DNA from: Gammaproteobacteria bacterium
GTDB taxonomy: Bacteria; Pseudomonadota; Gammaproteobacteria; Pseudomonadales; Pseudohongiellaceae
Assembly (NCBI GenBank): GCA_030427065.1
Contig: JAUHWU010000011.1
Coordinates: 1 to 46,600, forward strand
DNA length: 46,600 nt
Direction: 5' to 3'
Position 1 is the stretch's first letter. Each line of letters begins with the position of its first letter. Below are positions 15,659-25,886 of this stretch, in pieces. The translations under genes were made by a program, and so were the position numbers. Below the pieces are notes generated by a model. That model was given only the letters and a program-made list of their open reading frames with translations. It was not told where the DNA came from and did no database searches.

Positions 15659-17830
15659 ATGTTATCTGATGAACTCAAGCAAACCATCCAGCAAAATTAC
15701 TCTACGCTGGTAAAAAACAAAAACCTGCAAAACCGTCTTGGCCAGAAGCAAATGATTGCTGAAATTGCCAACTGTTTGTGTAGCGTTGAGGTTGATGAGG
15801 AGGGGATGCGTATTTCTCCTCTGCCTCCCGTCTGTGTCATAGAGGCGGGCACCGGAATCGGTAAAACCATCGCCTATCTTCTCTCTGCCATTCCAGTCGC
15901 CCAGGCCATGGGTAAAAAGGTTGTACTGGCTACAGCGACAGTGGCTCTTCAGGAGCAGGTGATGAACAAGGATATCCCGGATCTGCTTCTACACAGTGAA
16001 ATGAAGTTCACCTATTCTCTGGCAAAGGGCAGGGGACGTTATCTTTGTCTGTCCAAACTGGATAATGTACTCAAATCAAGCAGCAGTCAGGATGCCATGC
16101 TGGATCTCTATGGTCTTGAGCTGGACGACCCGAGCGTTGCAGATAAAGCCTTGTATGAGGATATGCTTGACGCGCTCATAGATAATAAGTGGAAGGGGGA
16201 TCGCGATGAGTGGAAAACGGTACTAAGCGAGAATCAATGGCGCGGCGTTGCTGTGGAAAAAGGGCAATGCTCGGGTAATCGCTGCTCCAACTACAGTAAC
16301 TGCTGTTTTTTCAGAAGCCGCAACAATATGCAGAAAGCCGATTGCATTGTAGCGAATCATGATCTGGTGCTGGCCGACCTGAGTCTTGGCGGCGGTGTCA
16401 TTCTGCCGGCACCGGAAGACTGTATCTATATTTTCGATGAAGCCCATCATTTACCCCTGAAAGGAATTTCCCACTTTTCCCATTTTATTGGCCTGCGTTC
16501 CACACTGACCTGGCTTGATCGTATTACTGGCGTATTCAAGGCCATGACAGTGGAGTTGGGAAAAGACAGTGACATAGTCAGACAGCTGGAAAAAGCCAGG
16601 GAGGCTGCGGATAAAACCCGAGCTGTCTTGCAGGAATATCTGCCGATTTTCCAGGCCTTTTCTGAACATGCGGAATCAGCCAATGCCAGCGGAGATATTA
16701 CCCAGCACACCTTCCCCCAGGGCGTGGTTAGTGAAGAAATCCGGGAAACCAGTCATTCGATATTACTGGAATTTCGCGATCTGGAAGATCGTCTGAACAG
16801 GGTTGCAGATCGCCTCAAGGACTTCATGGAAAATGACATGGGAGAAATTGATCGCCAGACTGCGGAGAACTGGTATCCGGTGATAGGGATCATGCTGTCA
16901 CGGGCCGAAGGCGCAATACAGTGTTGGCGTGCGTTTTCAATTGAAGATCACGGCGGCTATGCGCCCAATGCGCGCTGGCTGACGTTTCGGCAAATCGGTG
17001 CAGAAACGGAGATAACCCTGTCATCAAGCCCGGTCATTGCAGCAGATGCGCTTAATGATTATTTATGGAATGACTGTTTTGCTGCAGTATTGACCTCGGC
17101 GACATTGACTGCACTGGGCAGTTTCGACTTTCTTCGAATGCGCGCCGGACTGCATGAGGAAACGGTTTTCAGGCAGATAGGCAGTCCCTTTGATTTCTTT
17201 AACAAGGGGCTCTTGCGGATACCTGCCCAGGGTTTTGATCCCTCAAATAGCGAGACGCATACCCAGGCCATTGTGGATGTTTTGCCGCAATTAATTGAGC
17301 CAGACAAGGGGTCCCTGGTGCTGTTTTCTTCACGACGCCAGATGCAGTCAGTATTGCAGGGCATGAATGAAGAACTGCAGTTAAGCACCCTGTCCCAGGA
17401 TGATCATTCCAAACAGGAACTGATCAGGTTACACAGGGAAAAAGTGGACAAGGGACAAACCAGTATTATCTTCGGCCTCGCCAGTCTTACTGAAGGCATT
17501 GATTTGCCCGGAGACTATTGCAGCCATGTGATAATTGCCAAAATTCCCTTTTCGGTGCCCAATGACCCGGTAGAAAAGACCCTTGGCGAATGGATCAAGG
17601 ATCAGGGCAAGAATCCTTTTAGTGAAATTTCGGTACCCGAGGCATCCATGCGTTTGATCCAGGCATCGGGGCGCTTGTTACGTACTGAAAAAGATACCGG
17701 TACCATTACCATTCTTGATCAGAGGCTGCTAAACAAATTCTATGGGAAGGGGATTGTGAACTCATTACCGCCTTACCGGCTGGAAACTTTTGTAGTCTCA
17801 TCCAAACCGACTGAAACAGAAATACAATGA
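15659..17830 (+). CDS. dinG: DinG-family ATP-dependent DNA helicase
   Basis: A superfamily 2 XPD-like 5'-3' helicase that unwinds DNA, R-loops and D-loops during repair. Its 723 residues are close to E. coli DinG (716). Walker A is EAGTGIGKT (62-70). The Fe-S cluster cysteines lie in CSGNRCSNYSNCC (about 206-218). The DEAH box is FDEAHHLP, motif III-like LTSATLT follows, and motif VI is QASGRLLR near residue 670. The ATG at 15659 begins right after GCCTGCCA, with no strong Shine-Dalgarno. It may precede yghU in one transcript (39-bp gap). Confidence 0.92.
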   Translation: MLSDELKQTIQQNYSTLVKNKNLQNRLGQKQMIAEIANCLCSVEVDEEGMRISPLPPVCVIEAGTGIGKTIAYLLSAIPVAQAMGKKVVLATATVALQEQVMNKDIPDLLLHSEMKFTYSLAKGRGRYLCLSKLDNVLKSSSSQDAMLDLYGLELDDPSVADKALYEDMLDALIDNKWKGDRDEWKTVLSENQWRGVAVEKGQCSGNRCSNYSNCCFFRSRNNMQKADCIVANHDLVLADLSLGGGVILPAPEDCIYIFDEAHHLPLKGISHFSHFIGLRSTLTWLDRITGVFKAMTVELGKDSDIVRQLEKAREAADKTRAVLQEYLPIFQAFSEHAESANASGDITQHTFPQGVVSEEIRETSHSILLEFRDLEDRLNRVADRLKDFMENDMGEIDRQTAENWYPVIGIMLSRAEGAIQCWRAFSIEDHGGYAPNARWLTFRQIGAETEITLSSSPVIAADALNDYLWNDCFAAVLTSATLTALGSFDFLRMRAGLHEETVFRQIGSPFDFFNKGLLRIPAQGFDPSNSETHTQAIVDVLPQLIEPDKGSLVLFSSRRQMQSVLQGMNEELQLSTLSQDDHSKQELIRLHREKVDKGQTSIIFGLASLTEGIDLPGDYCSHVIIAKIPFSVPNDPVEKTLGEWIKDQGKNPFSEISVPEASMRLIQASGRLLRTEKDTGTITILDQRLLNKFYGKGIVNSLPPYRLETFVVSSKPTETEIQ

Positions 17831-17869
17831 ACAAACGATGACTTTTTTTAGTAATTAACGGTAAACCCT

Positions 17870-18769
17870 ATGAGTGATTCAGAAAAAAATCAGCCCCCCG
17901 GCTACGAACCTCCCAAGGTCTGGCATTGGAATGCAGATAATAGTGGTGAATGGTCCAGTATTAATCGGCCTGTCTCAGGAGCAACACAGGAACAGCCTCT
18001 GCCCATAGGGAAGCATCCACTGCAACTTTACTCACTGGGCACGCCCAACGGGGTCAAGGTCACCATTATGCTCGAGGAGCTTCTGGCTCTGGGTCATGAA
18101 GGCGCCGAATATGATGCCTGGCTGATCAATATTGGCAAGGGCGATCAATTCGGCAGTGGCTTTGTGGAAATCAATCCCAATTCAAAAATTCCTGCAATGG
18201 CTGATCACTCAACCTCACCGATAACCCGTGTTTTTGAAAGCGGTTCAATACTGTTTTATCTGGCAGAAAAGTTTGATGCGTTTTTTCCCAAGGAACATTA
18301 TCGTCGCACCCAAACCATGAACTGGCTAATGTGGCAGATGGGCTCAGCGCCTTTTGTGGGTGGCGGGTTTGGGCATTTCTATGCCTATGCACCATTTAAA
18401 ATAGAATATGCCATTAACCGTTATGCCATGGAAACCAAGCGCCAGTTACACCTGCTGGACAGTCATCTTGCGGACAATGAATATCTTGCTGGAGACCTGT
18501 ATACCATAGCCGATATGGCGGCATGGCCCTGGTACGGTTCATTGATGAACGATGCCTATGATGCCGCTGAATTTCTGTCGGTACATGAATACACCAATGT
18601 GCAGCGCTGGGAGAAACTGATTGCCGGTCGCGATGCGGTAAAACGTGGTCGTATGGTTAATAGAGGTATAGGTCCATTGGAAGAGCAGTTACTTGAGCGG
18701 CATTCTGGCAATGATTTTATTGATAATACCGAGGATAAAATTCAGGCCAGGGGAGGTAAAAGGCTATAG
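17870..18769 (+). CDS. yghU: Glutathione S-transferase-like disulfide reductase YghU
   Basis: A Nu-class GST; the E. coli member reduces disulfides and organic hydroperoxides using glutathione. Nearly the whole chain matches: NRPVSG near the start, LPIGKHPLQLYSLGTPNG, the thioredoxin-fold TPNGVKVTIMLEELL, NPNSKIPAM, FESGSILFYLAEKF, GGGFGHFYAYAP and NTEDKIQARG at the C-terminus. Length 299 against about 288. It is cytosolic. It converges on cysC across a strong shared terminator. Confidence 0.95.
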   Translation: MSDSEKNQPPGYEPPKVWHWNADNSGEWSSINRPVSGATQEQPLPIGKHPLQLYSLGTPNGVKVTIMLEELLALGHEGAEYDAWLINIGKGDQFGSGFVEINPNSKIPAMADHSTSPITRVFESGSILFYLAEKFDAFFPKEHYRRTQTMNWLMWQMGSAPFVGGGFGHFYAYAPFKIEYAINRYAMETKRQLHLLDSHLADNEYLAGDLYTIADMAAWPWYGSLMNDAYDAAEFLSVHEYTNVQRWEKLIAGRDAVKRGRMVNRGIGPLEEQLLERHSGNDFIDNTEDKIQARGGKRL

Positions 18770-18802
18770 CCGACAAGGCAAAACATCGGGGCTAAAAAAA
18801 TA

Positions 18803-18832
18803 AATGCCCACTAATTTACAGCAGTGGGCATT
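18803..18832. terminator. Bidirectional terminator between yghU and cysC
   Basis: AATGCCCACT (18803-18812) pairs perfectly with AGTGGGCATT (18823-18832), a 10-bp stem with a 10-base loop. There is an A-rich run on the left and only a short T-rich run on the right. It lies between two convergent genes. Confidence 0.75.
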
Positions 18833-18863
18833 AAAGTAATCTGCAATTGTGAATGTTGCCCGC

Positions 18864-19484
18864 TTACTCGGGCAGGTCGAGGATATGCTGATCCACCAGG
18901 TAATCAAAAATAGTGTTGGCACTGACTTCAGGCGAATTCGAGGGCAAAATAACCAGCTCGGGATTTTCCGGAACTTCGTAAGGAGAATCGATACCGGTAA
19001 AGTTTTTTATTTCTCCACGCCGGGCTTTGGCATAGAGATTTTTGGGATCCCTTTCTTCGCAGGTTGAAAGGGGAGTGTCCAGAAAGATCTCGATAAAAGG
19101 CAGTTCGCTCTTTTCATGTATCTGGCGAACCTGCAGACGATCCTGATTAAATGGCGAAATAAAACTGGATAACACAATGGTGCCGCTGTCGGCGAATAAT
19201 TTTGATACCTCACCCACGCGACGAATATTTTCCACCCGGTCACTATCGGAAAACCCCAGGTTATTATTCAGGCCATGGCGGATATTGTCGCCATCCAGTA
19301 CATAGCTGTTATAGCCTTTGTGGATTAGAAGATGTTCCAGGGTAAAGGCGAGGGTACTTTTTCCTGAGCCACTTAAGCCGGTAAACCAGAGCGTTGCTCC
19401 GGTTTGCCTGAATATTTTACCGCGGGTTTTTCTGTCCACCCGACTCTCATGCCAGACGATATTCTTGCTCTTGTTCTCAGTCAT
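18864..19484 (-). CDS. cysC: Adenylylsulfate kinase
   Basis: Phosphorylates adenosine 5'-phosphosulfate to PAPS in sulfate assimilation. Walker A is GLSGSGKST (36-44), followed by [15 protein letters not shown] and the FISPFNQDR segment, [24 protein letters not shown] and [16 protein letters not shown], all hallmark CysC stretches. Length 206 is normal for a stand-alone enzyme. The usual partners cysD and cysN are not next to it. It lies 19 bp after the cyclophilin gene in the same direction, so both are probably in one transcript. Confidence 0.95.
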   Translation of the reverse strand: MTENKSKNIVWHESRVDRKTRGKIFRQTGATLWFTGLSGSGKSTLAFTLEHLLIHKGYNSYVLDGDNIRHGLNNNLGFSDSDRVENIRRVGEVSKLFADSGTIVLSSFISPFNQDRLQVRQIHEKSELPFIEIFLDTPLSTCEERDPKNLYAKARRGEIKNFTGIDSPYEVPENPELVILPSNSPEVSANTIFDYLVDQHILDLPE

Positions 19485-19503
19485 ATTTTTTATTCTTCTG
19501 TAT

Positions 19504-20514
19504 TTAAAGTGGGAGTTGTCTGATAGAGAGGATCACAACATCCTGTAATGGTCGACCCTCATTATCAACGGCTACCGCGCCTATGGCATCGAGGACCTCC
19601 AGACCGGCTCTTACCTTGCCAAACACTGTGTGTTTGCCGGTTAGCCAGTCGGTGTCCACCAGGTTGATAAAGAACTGGGAGCCATTGGTGTTGGGGCCAC
19701 TGTTGGCCATGGCGATTACCCCTCTTACCGGCATTCGGGATATCACCCGTTCCGTGTACTGGTAGCCAAGATTCTCAAAACTTTCCTTGACCGTCATGCT
19801 GCGCAGTCGTCGGTCAACCAGATCAATATTCAGGTCCAGCTCTTGCTGGCTTTTTATATCCAGCTCCTGATAAAGCGGAATGAGAATTTTCTGCTGAAAG
19901 TCTTCCTGATCATTGATGGCCAAAATGGGGTGTGGAATCCCGGCATCATTGATCACTTCCATTTTATCCAGCCCGAGGCTGCGGGCGTTGATTTCATCCC
20001 TGAACTGATAACCGGGTGTACCATCACCGAGACCGGTTGGGCTTCCCCCCTGAATCATGAAGCCCTCAATCACCCGGTGAAAAATCGTACCATCGTAAAG
20101 TGGTCGCATCACTTGCTCGCCCGTTTCTGGATCTATCCAGAATTTTGTGCCCTCTGCCAGGCCAATAAAATTTGACACGGCAAGGGGCGCTTCATCCGGA
20201 AATAATTCCAGGATCATTGAGCCAAGGCTGGTACGAATTTCCATGACCGGATTATCAAAATCCTCCCGACTGAAATTAATGGAGACAGTGGGGCTGCTGG
20301 ACGTACTGTCCAATGCCTGAATTCCTGTATTGACATTAACCGTGCTGGAAAGGGTCTGAGGATTAAAAAAAGCGGCGCTGTCTTGAGTATCAGAAGCATT
20401 GCCCGGCGTGGACCCAGTATTTATGCCGGGATCTGTTTCAGCAGCAAAGCCAGTGCTGACAAGTAACAGGGCGGCAAGGATGGGGCAGGCAAAGAATCGG
20501 GCAGCAGATTTCAT
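19504..20514 (-). CDS. Secreted cyclophilin-type peptidyl-prolyl isomerase with an insert
   Basis: A 336-residue periplasmic proline isomerase. The signal peptide is [25 protein letters not shown], followed by an approximately 65-residue Ser/Thr/Asn-rich linker. The cyclophilin domain starts near residue 92 ([13 protein letters not shown]) with [22 protein letters not shown]. It then breaks after YQFRDEI and resumes about 80 residues later with [19 protein letters not shown] and the GKHTVFGKV segment. The inserted piece is helical and charged ([20 protein letters not shown] and [17 protein letters not shown]). Catalytic Arg and Phe of the HR-F and QFFI motifs are present, so it should be active. 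The insert may bind partners. Confidence 0.88.
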   Translation of the reverse strand: MKSAARFFACPILAALLLVSTGFAAETDPGINTGSTPGNASDTQDSAAFFNPQTLSSTVNVNTGIQALDSTSSSPTVSINFSREDFDNPVMEIRTSLGSMILELFPDEAPLAVSNFIGLAEGTKFWIDPETGEQVMRPLYDGTIFHRVIEGFMIQGGSPTGLGDGTPGYQFRDEINARSLGLDKMEVINDAGIPHPILAINDQEDFQQKILIPLYQELDIKSQQELDLNIDLVDRRLRSMTVKESFENLGYQYTERVISRMPVRGVIAMANSGPNTNGSQFFINLVDTDWLTGKHTVFGKVRAGLEVLDAIGAVAVDNEGRPLQDVVILSIRQLPL

Positions 20515-20549
20515 TTAAATTTATCAGCAAAAGTCAGCATTCGAGAGCA

Positions 20550-20819
20550 TCAGTCAGCTTTTAACGGGTGATCGGCCGGAAGTTGTCGCTCTATCCACAG
20601 AGCCAGTTTGTGCTTCATATGAATAACATCCTCCTGGTCTTTTGCCAGAGGCTGGATCAACTGGTCTTTAACCAGCAGGGTATAGATGGCCCTGATTTTT
20701 AAATCCGCATGGTCATCAGGATCGAATTTACCGGCCCCGCGCTTCTTAAAATAGACGCTGCCGACACGAACCGCTTCGTGGACCAGCTCTTTTTCGTGCC
20801 TGATTTTTTTTATTGCCAT
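20550..20819 (-). CDS. Small hypothetical protein, DUF5062-like
   Basis: An 89-residue cytosolic protein rich in Lys, Asp and His with several predicted helices. The pattern (KELVHEAVRVGSVYFKKRG, then LKIRAIYTLLVKDQLIQPLA, then MKHKLALWIERQLPADHPL) resembles the DUF5062 family of marine gammaproteobacteria. That is from memory and not checked. No function is known. It is co-directional with the cyclophilin gene 35 bp downstream. The ATG has only a weak ribosome-binding site. Confidence 0.65.
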   Translation of the reverse strand: MAIKKIRHEKELVHEAVRVGSVYFKKRGAGKFDPDDHADLKIRAIYTLLVKDQLIQPLAKDQEDVIHMKHKLALWIERQLPADHPLKAD

Positions 20820-20910
20820 GACGAAATTCTATCATAAGTAATACGCATCAAGTCATGGTGATATGGGCGATTGTAGCTATGCAGAATTCATCAAGCCCTA
20901 AATGTAAACC

Positions 20911-20949
20911 CAAAAAAAACCGGAAACGCATGATTTGGGCGTTCCCGGC
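20911..20949 (-). terminator. Intrinsic terminator after the 97-residue gene
   Basis: Read on the minus strand, CCGGGAACGC pairs with GCGTTTCCGG (one mismatch, 9-base loop) and runs straight into eight Ts. It lies about 90 bp beyond the stop of the small gene at 21041, on the same strand. Confidence 0.8.
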
Positions 20950-21040
20950 TTTCCGATCCTGATAGTTAGCCCTTATCCTGACTCTCGCTATTCAGCTTTA
21001 TGTTTTTAAATTCGACAGAACAAGCGCTGCTGGCTTTAAA

Positions 21041-21334
21041 CTAGTGAATGATTTTTTTGTTGGGGTCGCTGCCTTCCTCCAGTTCTTTCTGACTGATCTC
21101 TACCACGAAACTTTCCTGCTGCAGCTGCCTTGTGGCATTGGCGCGCTCTTCGGCTTCTGCCTTAGCCAGCTTTGCTTCGTCCTGAAACAATTCTGCATTA
21201 AGCGACATCTGGCGGGTCAGATGTTGCTTTAGACGATCTACCACACAGGTCATTACCTCAAGTGTCTGGCTTAACTGATCCAGCGTAATGAGCGTTTGCT
21301 CCGAGTTTTGTTCTACATCTTTCTTGTCGGCCAT
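21041..21334 (-). CDS. Small coiled-coil hypothetical protein
   Basis: A 97-residue, hydrophilic, strongly helical protein. Heptad-like Leu/Ile/Val spacing in TLDQLSQTLEVMTCVVDRLKQHL and a later Lys/Glu/Ala-rich helix suggest a coiled coil. No motif identifies a family. It follows nrdB by about 106 bp on the same strand and ends at a clear terminator, so it is probably the last gene of the nrdAB transcript or has its own promoter in the gap. Confidence 0.6.
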   Translation of the reverse strand: MADKKDVEQNSEQTLITLDQLSQTLEVMTCVVDRLKQHLTRQMSLNAELFQDEAKLAKAEAEERANATRQLQQESFVVEISQKELEEGSDPNKKIIH

Positions 21335-21440
21335 AGGAATGAGTCCTTGTGTTGCCCGAATGAGTTTACTGCTTGCCCTGTTGTTTTTTTATTTTACGTT
21401 AATTTCTGCCTGTATGAATTGTGATCAAAGGCTTTTGGCC

Positions 21441-22799
21441 CTAGTCCCAGTTCAATGCACCACCAGTCTGATATTCAATTACCCTGGTTTCAAAAAAGTT
21501 TTTCTCTTTACGAAGGTCCATGATTTCGCTCATCCAGGGGAACGGGTTCTGTACACCGGGAAACTGTTCCGGCAGGCCGATCTGGGCGAGGCGACGATTG
21601 GCAATGAACTTGAGATACTCTTCCATCATCGGGGCATTCATTCCCAGTACGCCGCGTGGCATGGTGTCGCGAGCATATTCAATTTCCAGCTGTGTGGCTT
21701 CCAGAATCATCTGGGTAGCATCCTGTTTCATCTGCTCATTCCACAGCTGGGGGTTTTCCATCTTGATCTGGTTGATCATGTCGATGCCGAAGTTAAGGTG
21801 CATGGATTCATCGCGCAATATGTACTGGAACTGCTCGGAAGTGCCTGTCATTTTGTTGCGCCGGCCCATGGAGAGAATCTGGGTAAAGCCGCAATAGAAG
21901 AAGATACCTTCCAGGCAGCAATAAAAAGCAATCAGGTTTTTCAGCAGTTGCTGGTCGGTTTCTGTGGTACCGGTATTGAATGTTGGATCAGAAATTTCCT
22001 TGGTGTATTTCAGACCCCAGGAGGCTTTCTTGGCGACAGAGGGTATCTCATGATACATGTTGAAAATTTCACCTTCATCCATACCCAGAGATTCAATGCA
22101 GTACTGGTAGGCATGGGTGTGTATAGCTTCTTCAAAAGCCTGACGCAGGATGTATTGGCGGCATTCCGGATTGGTGACCAGTCGGTAAATGGCCAGCACC
22201 AGATTATTGGCAACCAGGGAGTCAGCGGTGGAAAAGAAACCGAGGTTACGCTTGACGATGATGCGCTCGTCCTCGGTCAGACCGTCAGATTTTTTCCACA
22301 GGGCGATGTCAGCAGTCATGTTGATTTCCTGAGGCATCCAGTGATTGGCGCAACCATCCTGGTATTTCTGCCATGCCCATTCATACTTGAAAGGCACCAG
22401 CTGATTAAGGTCAGCACGACAGTTAATCATTCGCTTCTGATCAACAGTAACGCGTTCTGCGGCACCGGCCAGTTCTTCCTGGCCATCAGTGTAATCCATT
22501 TCAGCAACGGCTTTTTGCGCAAGCTCTACAGCACTCAACTCGCTGTCATCAGAAGCGGACTCAACAGCGGGCATGGAATCCTGGATGGCTTCCCCGGTAG
22601 TCAGACTGCTGTCAGCGGATGTTGATATCTGAGCAGGTGATTGTGACGCTGCAAACAAAGCTTCGTCCTGAAAAGTTGACGCTGCTGTTTCAGCATCGGC
22701 TTGTTCCTGAGCCAATTCATTAGCCGGTGGCATCTCAGAATGCATCGGAGCTACTGCCGGTGTGGTGTCTTCGTTGTTAAATTCATCCCATGACAACAT
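21441..22799 (-). CDS. nrdB: Class Ia ribonucleotide reductase, small (beta) subunit, with N-terminal extension
   Basis: Holds the diiron centre and tyrosyl radical that drive NDP reduction by NrdA. The ferritin-like core starts near residue 115. Iron ligands lie in GFFSTADSL (Asp), [15 protein letters not shown] (Glu, His, and the radical Tyr), CCLEGIFFY (Glu) and [13 protein letters not shown] (Glu, His). The C-terminal [10 protein letters not shown] tail is the NrdA-docking peptide. The first 100 or so residues form an Ala/Ser/Glu/Asp-rich low-complexity extension, so the protein is 452 residues instead of roughly 350-415. Repeats in the nrdA-nrdB spacer do not reach the coding region. The pattern is close to the Pseudomonas-type enzyme. 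Confidence 0.96.
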   Translation of the reverse strand: MLSWDEFNNEDTTPAVAPMHSEMPPANELAQEQADAETAASTFQDEALFAASQSPAQISTSADSSLTTGEAIQDSMPAVESASDDSELSAVELAQKAVAEMDYTDGQEELAGAAERVTVDQKRMINCRADLNQLVPFKYEWAWQKYQDGCANHWMPQEINMTADIALWKKSDGLTEDERIIVKRNLGFFSTADSLVANNLVLAIYRLVTNPECRQYILRQAFEEAIHTHAYQYCIESLGMDEGEIFNMYHEIPSVAKKASWGLKYTKEISDPTFNTGTTETDQQLLKNLIAFYCCLEGIFFYCGFTQILSMGRRNKMTGTSEQFQYILRDESMHLNFGIDMINQIKMENPQLWNEQMKQDATQMILEATQLEIEYARDTMPRGVLGMNAPMMEEYLKFIANRRLAQIGLPEQFPGVQNPFPWMSEIMDLRKEKNFFETRVIEYQTGGALNWD

Positions 22800-22828
22800 G
22801 TTAGTTACCTCTGTTTTGATACTCTTTA

Positions 22829-22882
22829 TTTCTGATATTTCTGATATTTCTGATATTTCTGATATTTCTGATATTTCTGTTA
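22829..22882. repeat. 9-bp tandem repeat in the nrdA-nrdB spacer
   Basis: Five perfect copies of TTTCTGATA (22829-22873) and one degenerate copy, starting 30 bp upstream of the nrdB ATG. It falls where the nrdB ribosome-binding region and any internal promoter would lie, so copy number could alter nrdB expression. Nearby is a short CAATCTTG duplication (about 22920-22937). Confidence 0.85.
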
Positions 22883-23003
22883 TTACGTTCGTTCCCAGCT
22901 TTTCGGGGCTGCTTTTTTACAATCTTGCAATCTTGCAATTTTGCCAAGCCCTCAAACTTTTGCCTTCATTGCTGCAAAAGTGTGTTGAGGCTGAGTCTTC
23001 CCC

Positions 23004-25886
23004 TTACTGACATGCTTCACAATCCGGATCATCCAGTGAGCAGGCCTGGGGCACTTCTGCAGGCCCTGCAGCTACCGTGGGTGCATCCATGTTGGCTGAT
23101 ACTGCATTTAAAGTACCTGAGCTGACTGTGGATTTTTCGGTGCTGGTGGCAGCCATCGCACGCAGGTAATAAGTGGTTTTCAGGCCGCGATACCATGCCA
23201 TGCGGTAGGTCACATCCAGTTTTTTACCGTTGGCTTCGTTGATATACAGATTCAATGACTGCGCCTGGTCAATCCATTTCTGTCGACGGCTGGCCGCATC
23301 CACGATCCAGCGAGGATTAATTTCAAAAGCCGTGGCATACAGGGTTTTCAGGTGCTGCGGAATACGATCGATCTTCTGTACACTGCCATCATAGTATTTC
23401 AGGTCATTGATCATGACGCTATCCCATAATCCTTCTGCCTTCAGGTCACGAATCAGGTAGGGGTTCACCACAGTGAACTCACCGGATAGATTCGATTTCA
23501 CATACAGGTTCTGGTAGGTAGGCTCAATGGACTGTGAAACCCCCGTGATATTGGCGATAGTGGCTGTTGGCGCAATGGCCATGACATTTGAATTGCGCAT
23601 GCCTGTTTGTTTGACACGTGCGCGCATACCATCCCAGTCGAGGGTGCTGCTGAAATCGACTTCCAGGAATTGATCACCTCTCTCGTCTTGCAGTTTTTTC
23701 AGGGAATCAATCGGCAGGATGCCCTGACTCCACAGTGAGCCCTGATAGGTTTCATAAGCGCCACGCTCTTCTGCCAGCATGGTGGAGGCTTCAATAGCGA
23801 AATAACTGATGGCCTCCATGGAGTTGTCAGCGAACTGTACAGCCGCTTCCGAGCTGTATGGGATTTTCTGGATATACAGAGAGTCCTGGAAGCCCATCAG
23901 ACCCAGACCTACCGGACGATGTTTCATATTGGAGGTTTTTGCCTGCGGAACCGAGTAATAATTGATATCAATGACATTATCCAGCATGCGCACGGCAGTA
24001 TGGATTGTCTTACGCAACTTGTCAGTATTGAGGCCGTTTTCAGTAACATGGTTGACCATGTTGATAGAGCCCAGATTACAAACGGCGATTTCATCCTTGT
24101 TGGTATTCAGTGTGATTTCGGTACACAGGTTTGATGAATGAACGGTACCCACGTGCTGCTGAGGGGAACGCACATTGCAGGCATCCTTGAAAGTAATCCA
24201 GGGATGGCCTGTTTCAAATAGCATGGAAAGCATTTTTCGCCAGAGGTCCGCAGCCCGCACAGTCTTGTGCACATAGAGCGCGCCTTCCCTGGCCTTATTT
24301 TCGTAGTGCTCATAGCGTTCTTCGAAGGCCTTGCCATGAAGTTCATGCAGGTCAGGGACCTCATTTGGCGAAAAAAGCGTCCATTCTTTATCTTCGAACA
24401 CTCGCTTCATGAACAGGTCGGGCACCCAGTTGGCCGTATTCATATCATGGGCACGACGTCGGTCATCACCCGTGTTTTTGCGAAGTTCAAGAAATTCTTC
24501 AATATCAAGGTGCCAGGTTTCCAGATAGGAACAAACCGCACCTTTGCGTTTACCGCCCTGATTGACGGCTACCGCTGTGTCGTTGACCACTTTCAGGAAG
24601 GGAACAACGCCTTGTGATTTGCCATTGGTGCCCTTGATGTAGGCGCCCAGGGCACGAACAGGGGTCCAGTCATTGCCCAGACCACCTGCCCACTTTGAGA
24701 GCATGGCATTGTCGTGGATAGCGCCGTAGATACCACTCAGATCGTCAGGCACCGTAGTGAGGAAGCAGGAGGACAGCTGAGGGCGCAGGGTGCCGGAATT
24801 AAACAGCTGAGGTGTTGATACCATGTAATCAAAGCTGGATAACAGGTTGTAGAATTCGATAGCGCGTTCTTCCCGGTTTTCCTCATTTGAGGCCAGGCCC
24901 ATGGCGACACGCATGTAGAATATTTGCGGTAGTTCAAAACGGATGTTCTCGCTGTGGATAAAGTAGCGGTCATACAGGGTCTGCAGGCCGAGATAGGTGA
25001 ATTGCTCATCGCGCTCTGCTCTCAGGGCTTCAGCCAACCTGTCCAGATCATATTCCAGCAGGTGAGGTGACAGTAGTTCCAGTTCAACCCCTTTTTCAAT
25101 ATAGGGGCGCAGGCTGGCGGCATACTTGTAATGCATCTCGGACTGGGTGGCATTATCTGCAACGCCCAGGAAGGTCAGTGCTTCGCTGCGCAGATTGTCC
25201 AGCAACAGGCGTGCAGCCACAAAAGAGTAATTGGGTTCCTGTTCAACCAGCGTGCGTGCTGTCATGACCAGAGTAATCTGGACGTCGGTAAATTTGACCC
25301 CTGAATAAAGATTTTTCAGAGTTTCCTGATAAATTGCATCGCCGTTAACGTCGTCGAGTCCCTGACATGCTTCGGCAATAATAGTGCGAATACGTCCGGT
25401 ATCCAGCGGCACTGTTGAGCCATCATCCAGTGTCACCATCAGATCGGACTTGTCTTCGCTGGCAGGGGCTGCCTGCTTTACCTGGCGCTCACGGGCACGC
25501 TCGGCACGATAGATTACGTAGCTCCTGGCCACCTTGTGTTCACCAGAGCGCATCAGCATCAGTTCAACCTGATCCTGTATTTCTTCTATATGAATGCTGC
25601 CCCCGGAAGGCATACGACGCTTGAAGGTTTCACTGATTTCATGAATCATTTTTTCCACGGTTTCGTGGATACGCGAAGAAGCAGCAGCATTACCACCTTC
25701 TTCTGCTATGTAGGCCTTGGTGATAGCAACGGCGATCTTTGAGGCATCATATCCGACAACGGCACCATTGCGCTTGATAACACGCAAAGTACCGGGTGCC
25801 ATTGCACTTATTGAATGGTCTGTTGTGTCCTGGCTTGGTGTCGCCTTCGGGGAAGGGGAGGTGGCTGATTTTACTTCTGTGTGCAT
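23004..25886 (-). CDS. nrdA: Class Ia ribonucleotide reductase, large (alpha) subunit
   Basis: The catalytic subunit that converts NDPs to dNDPs. It has 960 residues. Two ATP-cone-like regions lie at the N-terminus: residues about 33-135 (LRVIKRNGAVVGYDASKI onward), then a degenerate cone about 150-235 (VTLDDGSTVPLDTGRIRTII onward). The arrangement resembles the P. aeruginosa enzyme. The catalytic barrel follows with SSCFLTTVPDD (first redox Cys), NLCTEI (radical Cys), GLGLMGFQD and AIAPTATIANITG. The C-terminus ends in CSLDDPDCEACQ, the mobile cysteine tail that re-reduces the active site. Expression is probably controlled by NrdR and perhaps DnaA through the long region upstream. Confidence 0.97.
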   Translation of the reverse strand: MHTEVKSATSPSPKATPSQDTTDHSISAMAPGTLRVIKRNGAVVGYDASKIAVAITKAYIAEEGGNAAASSRIHETVEKMIHEISETFKRRMPSGGSIHIEEIQDQVELMLMRSGEHKVARSYVIYRAERARERQVKQAAPASEDKSDLMVTLDDGSTVPLDTGRIRTIIAEACQGLDDVNGDAIYQETLKNLYSGVKFTDVQITLVMTARTLVEQEPNYSFVAARLLLDNLRSEALTFLGVADNATQSEMHYKYAASLRPYIEKGVELELLSPHLLEYDLDRLAEALRAERDEQFTYLGLQTLYDRYFIHSENIRFELPQIFYMRVAMGLASNEENREERAIEFYNLLSSFDYMVSTPQLFNSGTLRPQLSSCFLTTVPDDLSGIYGAIHDNAMLSKWAGGLGNDWTPVRALGAYIKGTNGKSQGVVPFLKVVNDTAVAVNQGGKRKGAVCSYLETWHLDIEEFLELRKNTGDDRRRAHDMNTANWVPDLFMKRVFEDKEWTLFSPNEVPDLHELHGKAFEERYEHYENKAREGALYVHKTVRAADLWRKMLSMLFETGHPWITFKDACNVRSPQQHVGTVHSSNLCTEITLNTNKDEIAVCNLGSINMVNHVTENGLNTDKLRKTIHTAVRMLDNVIDINYYSVPQAKTSNMKHRPVGLGLMGFQDSLYIQKIPYSSEAAVQFADNSMEAISYFAIEASTMLAEERGAYETYQGSLWSQGILPIDSLKKLQDERGDQFLEVDFSSTLDWDGMRARVKQTGMRNSNVMAIAPTATIANITGVSQSIEPTYQNLYVKSNLSGEFTVVNPYLIRDLKAEGLWDSVMINDLKYYDGSVQKIDRIPQHLKTLYATAFEINPRWIVDAASRRQKWIDQAQSLNLYINEANGKKLDVTYRMAWYRGLKTTYYLRAMAATSTEKSTVSSGTLNAVSANMDAPTVAAGPAEVPQACSLDDPDCEACQ

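Noticed and set aside
21288-22625. A 445-codon plus-strand open frame across nrdB
   Set aside because: It is the antisense shadow of nrdB, whose diiron ligands are all readable on the minus strand; the plus-strand product resembles no protein.
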